From Kushneria avicenniae (GTDB taxonomy: Bacteria; Pseudomonadota; Gammaproteobacteria; Pseudomonadales; Halomonadaceae): a DNA stretch of 64,000 nt. The stretch covers positions 124,001 through 188,000 of the forward strand of contig NZ_FOLY01000006.1 of the NCBI RefSeq assembly GCF_900112585.1, written 5' to 3'. Both the position numbers and the translations under genes were made by a program. Below are positions 1 to 9,651 of this stretch, piece after piece (position 1 is the first letter of the stretch; each line of letters begins with the position of its first letter). The notes under the pieces were generated by a model, which was not told the origin of the DNA, did no database searches, and saw nothing but the letters and a program-made list of their open reading frames with translations.

Positions 1-383
1 CCCGGTTCGTTTTCGTAGAGATCGATCGTGGCATCGCGGGTCTGGAATTTCGAGAATGTCGGCGCATGGCCGGTCAGCAGATCAATCAGATCGACTCGGG
101 CATCCATCGAGCCCAGCGACAGCAGCGAGCGCATGCCCTCATCGCCATCAAGGGCCAGATTGTCGAGCGTCACGACCAGCTCGCGACCGTCCAGCTCGAG
201 GCGCAGATTCTGCCAGCGCGCGTGCCAGGACGATGGCAGTGGCAACAGCTCGACCACCTGCTGCTGCAGGGCCGGCTGATTGAGTACGCCAAGGCGCAGC
301 GAGGTGGCCACCACTGCCAGCAGGAGCAGAACGATCGCCACCAGGGTCAGTAGCCAGCGCGTCAGGATTCGCAGCGAAGACAT
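1..383 (-). CDS. yhdP: YhdP/AsmA-like envelope protein, N-terminal part (cut by window edge)
   Basis: Only the first 127 or so codons are present; the gene continues beyond position 1. The reading frame starts at ATG 383-381, two bases after the rng stop codon. The N-terminus has one membrane anchor (about residues 8-28, rich in L, V and A, after the basic start MSSLRILTR), followed by a soluble stretch with no low-complexity sequence. E. coli has the same order mreBCD-maf-rng-yhdP, and the anchor plus large periplasmic domain fits YhdP, a member of the AsmA-like family implicated in phospholipid transport to the outer membrane. The assignment rests mainly on synteny and the N-terminal topology. 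Confidence 0.8.
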   Translation of the reverse strand, partial: MSSLRILTRWLLTLVAIVLLLLAVVATSLRLGVLNQPALQQQVVELLPLPSSWHARWQNLRLELDGRELVVTLDNLALDGDEGMRSLLSLGSMDARVDLIDLLTGHAPTFSKFQTRDATIDLYENEP

Positions 384-385
384 GA

Positions 386-1846
386 TCACATCAGTACGAT
401 GTCGTACTGCTCCTGACAATAGTGCTGTTCCACCTGAAAGCGGATGGTCTTGCCAATGAAACCTTCCAGGTCCGCCACCGCCGTTGATTCCTCTTCATGC
501 AGTCTATCTACCACGCTCTGGGCGGCCATGACCAGATAAGTGTCGGGCGAATAGGCGCGCTCCTCGCGCATGATTTCACGAAAGATCTCATAGCAGACGG
601 TCTCCGGTGTCTTGAGCGTGCCACGCCCCTTGCAGACGGGACACGTTTCACAGAGCACATGCTCCAGGCTCTCCCGGGTGCGCTTGCGCGTCATCTGTAC
701 CAGCCCCAGCTCGGTCACGCCCGACAGCCGGGTGCGGGCATGATCGCGCTCCAGGGCCTTTTCAAGCACGCGCAGCACCTGACGCTGATGGTCACTGTCG
801 AGCATGTCGATGAAATCGATGATGATGATGCCGCCCAGGTTGCGCAGGCGAAGCTGTCGCGCAATGGCCGTGGCCGCCTCGAGGTTGGTCTTGAAGATGG
901 TCTCCTCGAGATTGCGATGCCCCACGAAGGCGCCGGTATTGACGTCGATGGTGGTCATGGCTTCGGTCTGATCGATGATCAGGTAGCCACCGGATTTCAG
1001 ATCGGCGCGACGCTCCAGCGCCCGCTGCAGCTCGTCCTCGACCGAGAAGAGATCAAAGAGGGGACGCTCGCCGGGATAATACTCGATCCGCGATTCCAGC
1101 GAGGGCATCAGCTCGCGCGCAAACTCGCACAGGCGATCATGATTCTCTCTTGAGTCAATGCGGATGCGCTCGATATCGTCGCGCATCACATCGCGCAGCG
1201 TGCGCGTGGGCAGCGCCAGATCCTCATAGAGTACCGCCGGCGGGCGCGTGCCGCGCCGGGCCGCATCGATCTTGCGCCACAGTCTGAGCAGAAACTGCAT
1301 GTCGGCCGCCAGCGAGGCTTCATCAACCCCTTCGGCAGCCGTGCGAATGATAAAGCCGCCGATCAGGCCATCACGGGCACCGGCCTGAGCGTTGACCATG
1401 TTGCGAAGCCGTTCGCGCTCGGCGTCATCCTCGATGCGCTGGGACACCCCGGTATGGGAGGCGCCCGGCATGTAGACCAGATAGCGCGAGGGAATGGAGA
1501 GCTGGGTGGTCAGGCGAGCCCCCTTGGTGCCCATGGGCTCCTTGATCACCTGGACCACCAGCGACTGGCCTTCGTGCACCAGCGTGCGAATCGGTGCGGC
1601 GTCCTGTCCGGGGTGACCGGCCGGCATCAGCTCGTGGGCGTGAATAAAGGCGGTGCGGGGCTGACCGATATCGACAAAGGCCGCCTGCATGCCCGGCAGC
1701 ACCCGCACAACCTTGCCCATGTAGATATTGCTGACGATGCCCCGGCACTGATCCCGTTCGATCCAGGCTTCCTGGAGCACGCCGTTTTCAACCACCGCTA
1801 CCCGGGTTTCCATTGGCGTCATGTTGATCAGGATTTCACCGCTCAT
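386..1846 (-). CDS. rng: Ribonuclease G
   Basis: Endoribonuclease of the RNase E/G family that matures the 5' end of 16S rRNA and takes part in mRNA decay. The 486-residue length is normal for RNase G and lacks the long RNase E tail. An S1-type RNA-binding region follows the N-terminus (GKVVRVLPGMQAAFVDIG, about residues 44-61). The catalytic Asp motifs are visible as TTIDVNTGAFVG and IIIIDFIDM, and the zinc-link is CETCPVCKGRG. The start overlaps the maf stop by 4 bp, and the stop lies 2 bp before yhdP, so the genes are probably co-transcribed and translationally coupled. Confidence 0.97.
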   Translation of the reverse strand: MSGEILINMTPMETRVAVVENGVLQEAWIERDQCRGIVSNIYMGKVVRVLPGMQAAFVDIGQPRTAFIHAHELMPAGHPGQDAAPIRTLVHEGQSLVVQVIKEPMGTKGARLTTQLSIPSRYLVYMPGASHTGVSQRIEDDAERERLRNMVNAQAGARDGLIGGFIIRTAAEGVDEASLAADMQFLLRLWRKIDAARRGTRPPAVLYEDLALPTRTLRDVMRDDIERIRIDSRENHDRLCEFARELMPSLESRIEYYPGERPLFDLFSVEDELQRALERRADLKSGGYLIIDQTEAMTTIDVNTGAFVGHRNLEETIFKTNLEAATAIARQLRLRNLGGIIIIDFIDMLDSDHQRQVLRVLEKALERDHARTRLSGVTELGLVQMTRKRTRESLEHVLCETCPVCKGRGTLKTPETVCYEIFREIMREERAYSPDTYLVMAAQSVVDRLHEEESTAVADLEGFIGKTIRFQVEQHYCQEQYDIVLM

Positions 1847-2463
1847 GACGCCTCCCCCCTGTCGCCCGGGCTGTCGGCAAGCCAGGGCGCAATTCCCTGA
1901 CGCGCCAGCAGCTGCGCGGTTTCACAAAGCGGCAGACCGACAATGCCCGACCAGCTGCCCTCGATGCGCGACACGAACATGGCGCCGCGCCCCTGCAGGG
2001 CGTAACCGCCGGCCTTGTCGCGCCCTTCGCCACTGGCAACATAAGCACTGATCTCGCGCGTTTCCAGCGCTCGAAAATGAACATCGCTGACCACGCAGGC
2101 TTCCAGCAGCCCGGCAGGGCCGACGACGGCCACAGCGCTGATGACCTGATGCGAGCGCCCCGACAGGCGACGAAGCCATGCGCGGGCCTGCTCATCGCTT
2201 TCAGGCTTGCCCAGAATCTGACCTTCCAGCGATAGCGCGGTATCGCCACCCAGTACGGGCAGCGCCGTGGCGAGCCCCTGCTGGCCGGCCCGAGCCTTTT
2301 CACGCGCCAGTCGGGTCACGTACTCCAGCGCCGGTTCACCAGCGCGCGGGGTTTCATCCAGGTCCACCGGACAGGCGCACGGAGCCACGCCAATGGTGGC
2401 CAGCAGTTCAAGGCGACGGGGCGACGCCGAGGCGAGAATCAGATCAGGCGATGACATGCTCAT
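1843..2463 (-). CDS. maf: Maf-family nucleotide pyrophosphatase (YhdE-type)
   Basis: Hydrolyses non-canonical or excess nucleoside triphosphates (dTTP/UTP in the YhdE subgroup) to monophosphates. The 206-residue protein begins with the family signature LILASASPRRLELL and carries the later LGGDTALSLEG segment, which holds the conserved catalytic Asp. A second ATG two codons downstream (MSSPD) is an equally possible start. The gene lies in the mreBCD-maf-rng order common to gammaproteobacteria, 77 bp after mreD, and overlaps rng by 4 bp. The exact substrate preference is inferred from synteny with E. coli yhdE. Confidence 0.93.
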   Translation of the reverse strand: MSMSSPDLILASASPRRLELLATIGVAPCACPVDLDETPRAGEPALEYVTRLAREKARAGQQGLATALPVLGGDTALSLEGQILGKPESDEQARAWLRRLSGRSHQVISAVAVVGPAGLLEACVVSDVHFRALETREISAYVASGEGRDKAGGYALQGRGAMFVSRIEGSWSGIVGLPLCETAQLLARQGIAPWLADSPGDRGEAS

Positions 2464-2540
2464 GGACTATCCGAAAAAGGGGCTGCAAAAGCGCCATGAC
2501 CCATCGACAGGCACGCCATCCGGCAGGTGCGAAAGGGCCA

Positions 2541-3017
2541 TCAAAAGGAGGCAAAGCGTCGGCGTATGATCTGCATCAGGGTAAACAGCCAGGGCCACAG
2601 TATGCCACCCAGAAGCGCGGCATAGACAAACTCGAGATGCAGCGGCGCCCCCAGTATCAGCGCGCGCAGCCACTGCTCGAACAGCTGCATCAAGGCCAGC
2701 ACCAGCGTGACCAGCATGGCCTGTCGCCAGAGCGCATAGATGCGCATGCGCTGGTAGAGCAAAAGCGTCAGAAAGGCGATGGCCGCATACAGCAGGGCAT
2801 TTTCCCCCAGCGGCGTCCCCTGAAGCAGATCGATCAGGATACCGACCATGAATCCATGGAATACCCCCACGCGGTACGGCGTGATGATGCACCAGTAGAT
2901 CAGTACCAGCCCCACCCAGTTGGGCCGCCACAGCAGCCACTCTTCCGGCAGGGGCATGACCTGCAGGATGAGGGCACACAGAAAGGACAGCGGAATGACC
3001 GAGGAGTACCCTCTCAT
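2541..3017 (-). CDS. mreD: Rod shape-determining protein MreD
   Basis: Small integral membrane protein of the elongasome that links MreB/MreC to the peptidoglycan synthesis machinery. The 158-residue product is very hydrophobic, with about five predicted membrane segments and the family-like stretch PNWVGLVLIYWCIITPYRVG near residues 32-51. Its ATG overlaps the mreC stop (ATGA), as is usual in mreBCD operons. Function rests on synteny with mreB and mreC plus membrane topology, because MreD sequences are poorly conserved. Confidence 0.93.
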   Translation of the reverse strand: MRGYSSVIPLSFLCALILQVMPLPEEWLLWRPNWVGLVLIYWCIITPYRVGVFHGFMVGILIDLLQGTPLGENALLYAAIAFLTLLLYQRMRIYALWRQAMLVTLVLALMQLFEQWLRALILGAPLHLEFVYAALLGGILWPWLFTLMQIIRRRFASF

Positions 3018-3928
3018 GGTCGCGTCTCCTGTCGGCCGATGCGCGGTGCGACCTGAAGTGCCGCGTCCACGGCTTCCTGACTCAGCCGCTGACGGGTGGG
3101 CTTGAGCTGATCATGGGTGAACAGCAGCAGGAAGTTGCGACTGCGGTCAAGCCGAGCGATGGGCAGAGCCTCCACGGTGGCAAAGGGCGTGCCCGCATTG
3201 CGTACGATACGGCTGACGCGGGCTACCGGGTAACCTTCCGGGAAACGCCCTGTCAGCCCCGAGGTCACCAGCAGGTCCCCTTCCCGGATGTCGGTATTGT
3301 TGGGCACGTTGTCCAGCGTCAGGCGATTGGCCTGACCGGCGCCGCGAACAATGAAGCGCAGCCCGTTGCGATTGACCTGCACGGGCACCGAATGGCTGGC
3401 ATCGGTAATCAAAAGCACTCTGCTTGAATAGCGAGACACCGAAATCACCTGCCCGACCAGACCGGCTGAATCCACCACCGGCTGACCGTTGTAGACGCCG
3501 CTTTGCTGGCCGCGATCAATGATCATCTGCTGCAGGAAGGGGTCATTGTCGAGCGTCAAAAGGCCGGCTGTAAGCCAGGGAATCTCCTGGCGCGGCGTCG
3601 CCCTCAAAAGCTCGCGCAGGCGCGTGTTTTCCTCAGACAGACTCGCCATGCGCTGAACACGCTGTGACAGGGTGAGCAATCGCTCGCGCAGTCGGCGATT
3701 GTCGTTGACCAGACGGGTCTGATCGCTCAGGGCAAGGGAGGCCAGACTCAGGCCCCTCGAGGGCAGACTGACGATCCACTGCACCGGCGCGACCACGGTC
3801 GATACCTGGGCACGCACGTCCTCCATCCAGCTCATGCGCTGATCGGCAAACATCAGAAAAGACGCCAGAATGACGCACAGGATCATTCGGTAGCCGGGAA
3901 TGGGACCGTGCGAAAAGAGCGGTTTGAT
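3014..3928 (-). CDS. mreC: Rod shape-determining protein MreC (apparent ATC start)
   Basis: Bitopic inner-membrane protein that organises the elongasome in the periplasm. From ATG 3886 the frame gives 290 residues and begins inside the membrane anchor (MILCVILASFLMF). Fourteen codons upstream, still in frame, the sequence reads KPLFSHGPIPGYR, which I recognise as the conserved MreC cytoplasmic N-terminus. It is preceded by codon ATC at 3928-3926, with a perfect GGAGG at 3940-3936 seven bases upstream. No ATG, GTG or TTG occurs in frame between the mreB stop and ATG 3886, and that ATG has no ribosome binding site. I therefore place the start at ATC, giving 304 residues. A coiled coil follows the anchor, then the beta-rich MreC core. 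Confidence 0.93.
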   Translation of the reverse strand: MKPLFSHGPIPGYRMILCVILASFLMFADQRMSWMEDVRAQVSTVVAPVQWIVSLPSRGLSLASLALSDQTRLVNDNRRLRERLLTLSQRVQRMASLSEENTRLRELLRATPRQEIPWLTAGLLTLDNDPFLQQMIIDRGQQSGVYNGQPVVDSAGLVGQVISVSRYSSRVLLITDASHSVPVQVNRNGLRFIVRGAGQANRLTLDNVPNNTDIREGDLLVTSGLTGRFPEGYPVARVSRIVRNAGTPFATVEALPIARLDRSRNFLLLFTHDQLKPTRQRLSQEAVDAALQVAPRIGRQETRP

Positions 3929-3986
3929 AGGCCTTCCTCCCGCGAACCGGATGCAGCCGGCGCGCCCGCGCCGGCCGCTGCTGTCA

Positions 3987-5033
<1,047 letters not shown>

Positions 5034-5247
5034 TCACCTGGGCCAGACCGGAACTTGTGCGGATGCAAACGGTATCATCGCCGTCATGATGCGGCAAGCA
5101 GCCCGCCTGCCATGCCGCCGCCGCTTATGATACCTTCTTCTCACAATGTGGCCCCGCTTCTTTTTGTTGCTTTTATGCAGCCCGAACGGAAGCCGGCCAG
5201 CCACGCTTTTGCTCTCAACTCTTGTACCGTTCAAAGGTAGAACCGCC

Positions 5248-5535
5248 ATGGCTATTGAACACGCCAATGTTCTGCGCGCAGCGCATCTGGCTCGTCTGGG
5301 CGTGACTGATGCCCAGGCCGAACGCTACGTCGATGATCTATCGCGCATTCTGGAGATGGTCGACCGGCTCGCCGAAATTGATACCGAGGGCGTGGCGCCG
5401 CTGTCCCACCCGCTGGACGCCACCCAGCCCCTGCGTGCTGACGAGGCGATCGAAGCCGACCGTCGCGATACCTTCCAAAGCGTTGCCCCTGCCACCCAGG
5501 ACGGCCTCTATCTGGTACCGCGCGTGGTCGAATGA
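5248..5535 (+). CDS. gatC: Asp-tRNA(Asn)/Glu-tRNA(Gln) amidotransferase subunit C
   Basis: Small accessory subunit that stabilises GatA in the GatCAB complex. I chose ATG 5248 (MAIEHANVLRAAHLARLGV), giving 95 residues, the normal GatC length, with AAAGGTAG upstream; the frame stays open further upstream but the extra residues are not GatC-like. The family segment ILEMVDRLAEIDTEGVAPLSHP is split across residues 37-58. It is the first gene of gatCAB. GatCAB converts misacylated Asp-tRNA(Asn) or Glu-tRNA(Gln); which one applies depends on the synthetases encoded elsewhere. Confidence 0.96.
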   Translation: MAIEHANVLRAAHLARLGVTDAQAERYVDDLSRILEMVDRLAEIDTEGVAPLSHPLDATQPLRADEAIEADRRDTFQSVAPATQDGLYLVPRVVE

Positions 5536-5619
5536 TCAGCGCCGCATCCGATGGTTTCGAGACCCGACAGATCATGGACGCTGCCCCGACCGGGAACAGC
5601 CAAGGAGTAACACCCCGTC

Positions 5620-7071
5620 ATGCATGACAAGACACTTGCCGAACTGGCCCGCGGTCTGGCCGCCGGTGACTTTTCCAGTCGCGAGCTGACCGCTTCGCTG
5701 CTCGAACGCATCCAGCGTGTTGACCCCTCGCTCAACAGTTTCATTACCGTTACCGGCGAGCAGGCGCTTGAAGAAGCCGATACCGCTGATGATCTGCGTC
5801 AGAAGGGTCAGGCCGGTGCCCTTGGCGGCCTGCCGCTGGCCTACAAGGATATCTTCTGCACCGAGGGCGTACGCACCAGCGCCGGCTCGAAGATGCTCGA
5901 CAACTTCATCGCGCCCTACAACGCAACGGTCGTTGAAAAGCTGCGTCACGCAGGCACGATCAGCCTTGGCAAGACCAACATGGATGAGTTCGCCATGGGC
6001 TCGTCCAACGAAAACAGCTACTACGGCCCGGTCAAAAACCCCTGGAATTCGACGCTGGTACCCGGCGGTTCTTCCGGCGGCAGCGCTGCCGCCGTGGCGG
6101 CCGGTCTTGTTCCGGCAGCACTGGGCACCGACACCGGCGGTTCGATCCGCCAGCCAGCCGCGTTCTGCGGCATTACCGGCCTCAAGCCGACCTATGGACG
6201 CATCTCGCGCTACGGCATGATCGCCTACGCCTCGAGTCTGGATCAGGCCGGCCCCATGGCCCGCACGGCGGAAGACTGCGCGATGCTCATGAACGCCATG
6301 GCCGGCCACGACTCGCGTGATTCCACCAGCGTGGCACGCAATGTGCCCGACTACACCCAGGATCTGGACAAGCCGCTCAACGGCCTCAAGGTCGGTCTGC
6401 CGGTGGAGTACTTCGGTGACGGTCTGGCGCCCGAGGTGGAAACCGCCATTCGCGAGGCCGTAAAGGTCTATGAATCCCTCGGCGCCCGGATCATCGACGT
6501 CAGCCTGCCCCACACACGCCTGGCGATTCCGGCCTACTACGTCATTGCCCCGGCCGAGGCGTCCTCCAATCTGTCGCGCTATGACGGCGTTCGCTTTGGG
6601 CACCGCTGCGACAACCCGATCGATCTCGAGGACCTTTACAAGCGCACCCGCGCTGAAGGCTTTGGCGATGAGGTCAAGCGCCGCATCCTGATCGGCACGC
6701 ACACCCTGTCGGAGGGCTTTTTTGACGCCTATTACCGCAAGGCGCAGCAGGTTCGCCGCCTGATCCGTCAGGATTTCCTTGATGCCTTCAGCCACGTGGA
6801 TGTGCTGATGGGGCCGGCCGCGCCGACCACCGCCTTCGAGCTGGGCTCCAGGGCCGACCCGGTGCAGATGTATCTGCAGGACATCTACACCATCGCCATC
6901 AACCTGGCCGGCATCCCCGGTATCAGCGTGCCTGCCGGTCTGGTCGACAACCGCCCGGTCGGACTTCAGATTCTGGGGCCACATTTCGGTGAGGCCCACC
7001 TTCTTAACGTGGCGCACGTCTATCAGCAGGCCACGGACTGGCATCAGCGCCGGCCCGAGATCAAGGAGTAA
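5620..7071 (+). CDS. gatA: Asp-tRNA(Asn)/Glu-tRNA(Gln) amidotransferase subunit A
   Basis: Amidase-signature subunit that releases ammonia from glutamine for the transamidation in GatB. The 483-residue product carries the Ser-cisSer-Lys catalytic elements: the Lys in LPLAYKDIF (about residue 77), and the serines in [15 protein letters not shown] and [17 protein letters not shown]. Length and motifs are fully family-typical. It lies 84 bp after gatC and 6 bp before gatB, with AAGGAG before the ATG. The 513-residue frame on the opposite strand is a shadow. Confidence 0.98.
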   Translation: MHDKTLAELARGLAAGDFSSRELTASLLERIQRVDPSLNSFITVTGEQALEEADTADDLRQKGQAGALGGLPLAYKDIFCTEGVRTSAGSKMLDNFIAPYNATVVEKLRHAGTISLGKTNMDEFAMGSSNENSYYGPVKNPWNSTLVPGGSSGGSAAAVAAGLVPAALGTDTGGSIRQPAAFCGITGLKPTYGRISRYGMIAYASSLDQAGPMARTAEDCAMLMNAMAGHDSRDSTSVARNVPDYTQDLDKPLNGLKVGLPVEYFGDGLAPEVETAIREAVKVYESLGARIIDVSLPHTRLAIPAYYVIAPAEASSNLSRYDGVRFGHRCDNPIDLEDLYKRTRAEGFGDEVKRRILIGTHTLSEGFFDAYYRKAQQVRRLIRQDFLDAFSHVDVLMGPAAPTTAFELGSRADPVQMYLQDIYTIAINLAGIPGISVPAGLVDNRPVGLQILGPHFGEAHLLNVAHVYQQATDWHQRRPEIKE

Positions 7072-7077
7072 TACAAC

Positions 7078-8532
7078 ATGCAGTGGGAAGTCGTGATCGG
7101 GCTTGAAGTCCACGTGCAGCTTTCAACCTGCTCGAAAATCTTTTCCGGCGCCTCGACCGCGTTCGGCGCCGAGCCCAACACCCAGGCCTGCGGCATTGAT
7201 CTGGGCCTGCCGGGCACGCTGCCGGTACTCAATGAAAACGCCGTTGCCATGGCGGTACGCTTTGGTCTGGCGATCAATGCCGAAATCCCCGAGTACTCGG
7301 TGTTCGAGCGCAAGAATTACTTCTACCCCGACCTGCCCAAGGGCTATCAGACCAGCCAGATGGCCCATCCGGTCATTGGCCGGGGCGAGGTCGACATCAC
7401 GCTGGGCGATGGCACCGTCAAGACCGTGCGCATCCATCATGCCCATCTGGAGGAGGATGCCGGCAAGTCGCTGCATGAAGACTACAGCGGCATGACCGGC
7501 ATCGATCTCAACCGTGCCGGCACGCCACTGCTGGAAATCGTTTCCGAGCCCGACATGCACAGCGCCGAGGAAGCCTCGGCCTATATCCGCGCCATCCACG
7601 CCATCGTGACCTATCTGGGCATCTCCGATGGCAACATGGCCGAAGGCTCGATGCGCTGTGACGTCAACGTGTCGCTGCGTCCGAAGGGCCAGGAAAAGCT
7701 GGGCACCCGCGCCGAGATCAAGAACGTCAACTCCTTCCGCTTCGTCGAGCGCGCCATTGCGTTCGAGATCGAGCGCCAGAGCGAGATTCTCGAGGAAGGT
7801 GGCGTCGTGGTTCAGGAGACCCGTCTCTACAACCCGGATCTGGACGAGACCCGTTCGATGCGCACCAAGGAGGAAGCCAACGACTATCGCTACTTCCCCT
7901 GCCCCGATCTGCTGCCGCTGATGCTTGATGAGGCCTACGTCGAGCATCAGCGTTCACTGCTGCCGGAGCTGCCGAGCGAGAAGCGTCAGCGCTTTGTCGA
8001 TTCACTCGGGCTTTCCACCTATGACGCCGATGTTCTGACCGGCTCACGTCCGCTGGCCGAGTATTTCGAAGCCGTCCAGAAACACTGCGGGGATGCCAAA
8101 CTGGCCGCCAACTGGGTACAGGGCGATCTGCTGGGCCGGCTCAACCGCGACGGGCTCGACATCACCGAAAGCCCGGTCAGCGCCGAGCAGCTCGGCGGCC
8201 TGCTCATGCGTCTGGCCGATGACACCATCAATGGCAAGGCGGCCAAACAGGTCTTTGCCGATCTGTGGGAGTGCAAGGGCGAGACGGCCGACGAGATCAT
8301 CGACGCTCGTGGCCTCAAGCAGGTCACCGATACCGGCGCGATCGAATCCCTGTGCGATCAGGTCATTGCCGACAACCCGGTGCAGGTGACGCAGTACCGC
8401 GAGGCGACCGAAGACAAGCGCGGCAAGATGATCGGCTTTTTCGTTGGCCAGGTCATGAAGGCCTCACGCGGCACGGCCAACCCACCGCAGGTCAACGCCA
8501 TGCTCAAGGAAAAGCTCGACGCCCTGCTTTAG
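7078..8532 (+). CDS. gatB: Asp-tRNA(Asn)/Glu-tRNA(Gln) amidotransferase subunit B
   Basis: Kinase/transamidase subunit that phosphorylates the misacylated tRNA and completes amidation. The 484-residue protein starts with [15 protein letters not shown], the GatB signature. It continues with [14 protein letters not shown] and HLEEDAGKS, and has the C-terminal YqeY-like helical domain ending in [16 protein letters not shown]. The start, 6 bp after gatA with AAGGAG in the gatA end, indicates translational coupling. A factor-independent terminator follows about 45 bp after the stop. Confidence 0.98.
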   Translation: MQWEVVIGLEVHVQLSTCSKIFSGASTAFGAEPNTQACGIDLGLPGTLPVLNENAVAMAVRFGLAINAEIPEYSVFERKNYFYPDLPKGYQTSQMAHPVIGRGEVDITLGDGTVKTVRIHHAHLEEDAGKSLHEDYSGMTGIDLNRAGTPLLEIVSEPDMHSAEEASAYIRAIHAIVTYLGISDGNMAEGSMRCDVNVSLRPKGQEKLGTRAEIKNVNSFRFVERAIAFEIERQSEILEEGGVVVQETRLYNPDLDETRSMRTKEEANDYRYFPCPDLLPLMLDEAYVEHQRSLLPELPSEKRQRFVDSLGLSTYDADVLTGSRPLAEYFEAVQKHCGDAKLAANWVQGDLLGRLNRDGLDITESPVSAEQLGGLLMRLADDTINGKAAKQVFADLWECKGETADEIIDARGLKQVTDTGAIESLCDQVIADNPVQVTQYREATEDKRGKMIGFFVGQVMKASRGTANPPQVNAMLKEKLDALL

Positions 8533-8577
8533 ACCTCTGTTATCACGACATGACATGTACGAGTCAGCAGCGAGTAC

Positions 8578-8606
8578 AAAAGGGACGCCACGAGGCGTCC
8601 CTTTTT
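8578..8606 (+). terminator. Rho-independent terminator of gatCAB
   Basis: A perfect 9-bp stem (AGGGACGCC / GGCGTCCCT) with an ACGA loop is followed directly by a T run. It lies about 50 bp after the gatB stop on the same strand. The A-rich stretch before it could let it act in both directions, but the minus-strand gene nearby ends at 8662 and would also meet it. Confidence 0.9.
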
Positions 8607-8661
8607 CATGTCGTCCATGTCTTTTTGATCACACCCCTTGAGGCGCAACCACAGCGGCTCA

Positions 8662-9360
8662 TCACTCCTCGATCGGCGGGGTCGGCAGAATGCACATGTC
8701 GTGGACTTCCACGTGTTTTGGCTGGGTCAGTGCAAAAACCACCGAACGGGCAATATCATCCGGCGTCAGGGCATCTTCCTGAGGCTCATCGAAAAAGGGC
8801 GTATCCACCAGGCCCGGCTCGATCAGCGTCACCCGCATGCCACTACCCTTTACCTCTTCGCGCAGATTGTAGGTCATGGCCTGTACGGCACTTTTGGTGG
8901 CGCCGTAAAAGGAACCCGGCATGATCCGGCGCCCGGCAACGGACCCCGTGATCAGCACATGGCCCCGGCTTTTCTTGAGCTCGGCCATGGCCGCACGTAC
9001 CGTCAACGCCGGCCCAAGCACGTTGGTCAAAAGTACTTCACGCCACTCTTCCGGGTCGCTGCCGCTGTAGCCCCGCCCTTCAAGACCGCGCCCGGCATTG
9101 GCAAACACGGCGGCCAGACCGCCGAAATGCTCGACCACCGAGGCCACCAGCTGCGCCTGTGCCTCCCAGGACTGTACATTGCAGGTAAACGCCATCGAAC
9201 GCACGCCGTACTCCTGCTCGAGAGATTCGGCCAGCGTTTCAAGACGCCTGGTACTGCGCGCTGCCAGTGCCACGTTATAACCGGCCTGCGCCGCATGGCG
9301 GGCACTGGCCTCACCAATGCCGGTAGACGCGCCTGTAATCAAAAGCGTTGGATTGGCCAT
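8662..9360 (-). CDS. Short-chain dehydrogenase/reductase, NAD(P)-dependent
   Basis: Classical SDR of 232 residues. The Rossmann motif TGASTGIGEASA is at about residues 8-19, NAG occurs in VFANAGRG, and the active-site Ser and YxxxK are in ITGSVAGRRIMPGSFYGATK. The frame is open to 9390, but ATG 9360 has a strong AGGAGG five bases upstream, so I start there (MANPTLL). The Arg residues after beta-2 (AARSTRR) suggest NADP preference. It is divergent from crtE. The substrate cannot be told from sequence; a serine/3-hydroxy acid type (YdfG-like) is one possibility, and a link to carotenoid metabolism is only a guess from position. Confidence 0.9.
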   Translation of the reverse strand: MANPTLLITGASTGIGEASARHAAQAGYNVALAARSTRRLETLAESLEQEYGVRSMAFTCNVQSWEAQAQLVASVVEHFGGLAAVFANAGRGLEGRGYSGSDPEEWREVLLTNVLGPALTVRAAMAELKKSRGHVLITGSVAGRRIMPGSFYGATKSAVQAMTYNLREEVKGSGMRVTLIEPGLVDTPFFDEPQEDALTPDDIARSVVFALTQPKHVEVHDMCILPTPPIEE

Positions 9361-9505
9361 CTCTGCCTCCTGTGCGATCGGACCCATCAAATCCTGCGAT
9401 CAAGGATGTGCAGTGAGCCTGGCAAGCCCCCTCGAAGTGCGCCACCAGCACGTGCAGGCCGATTGCCTGCACACCAGAGGCAGCCCGTCTACCTTTTCAG
9501 CAACC

Positions 9506-9535
9506 ATGACAGGAACTGTGCTTTTCGGCTATTTT
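9506..9535 (+). promoter_or_regulatory. Candidate sigma-70 promoter for the crt operon
   Basis: ATGACA (9506-9511, 5 of 6 to consensus) and TATTTT (9530-9535, 4 of 6) are separated by 18 bp in the 291-bp gap between the divergent SDR gene and crtE. The same gap holds a perfect inverted repeat GTGCAGGC-N5-GCCTGCAC (9452-9472) upstream of the -35 and another, ACCTGGC-N14-GCCAGGT (9572-9599), in the leader. Either could be an operator or an RNA hairpin. The promoter call is weak because it rests on hexamers alone. Confidence 0.35.
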
Positions 9536-9651
9536 GGAGTAACCCTTTTTATTGCCCTGTATCAATGAATGACCTGGCGTTTACACGCAAGTGCCAGGTG
9601 ACCACAACAATGGATGTCGGTCGCAATCGCGCGTCAGACAAGGAGAAATTC

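Noticed and set aside
3014-3886. mreC starting at ATG 3886
   Set aside because: It lacks a ribosome binding site and would remove the conserved KPLF-type N-terminus; the upstream ATC with GGAGG fits better, though direct proof is missing.
5572-7113. 513-residue minus-strand frame opposite gatA
   Set aside because: gatA is unambiguous; the antisense frame has no recognisable domain and no ribosome binding site.
8638-9651. N-terminal extension of crtE by about 340 residues
   Set aside because: The extension is antisense to the SDR gene, has no prenyl-synthase similarity, and a strong AAGGAG precedes ATG 9652.
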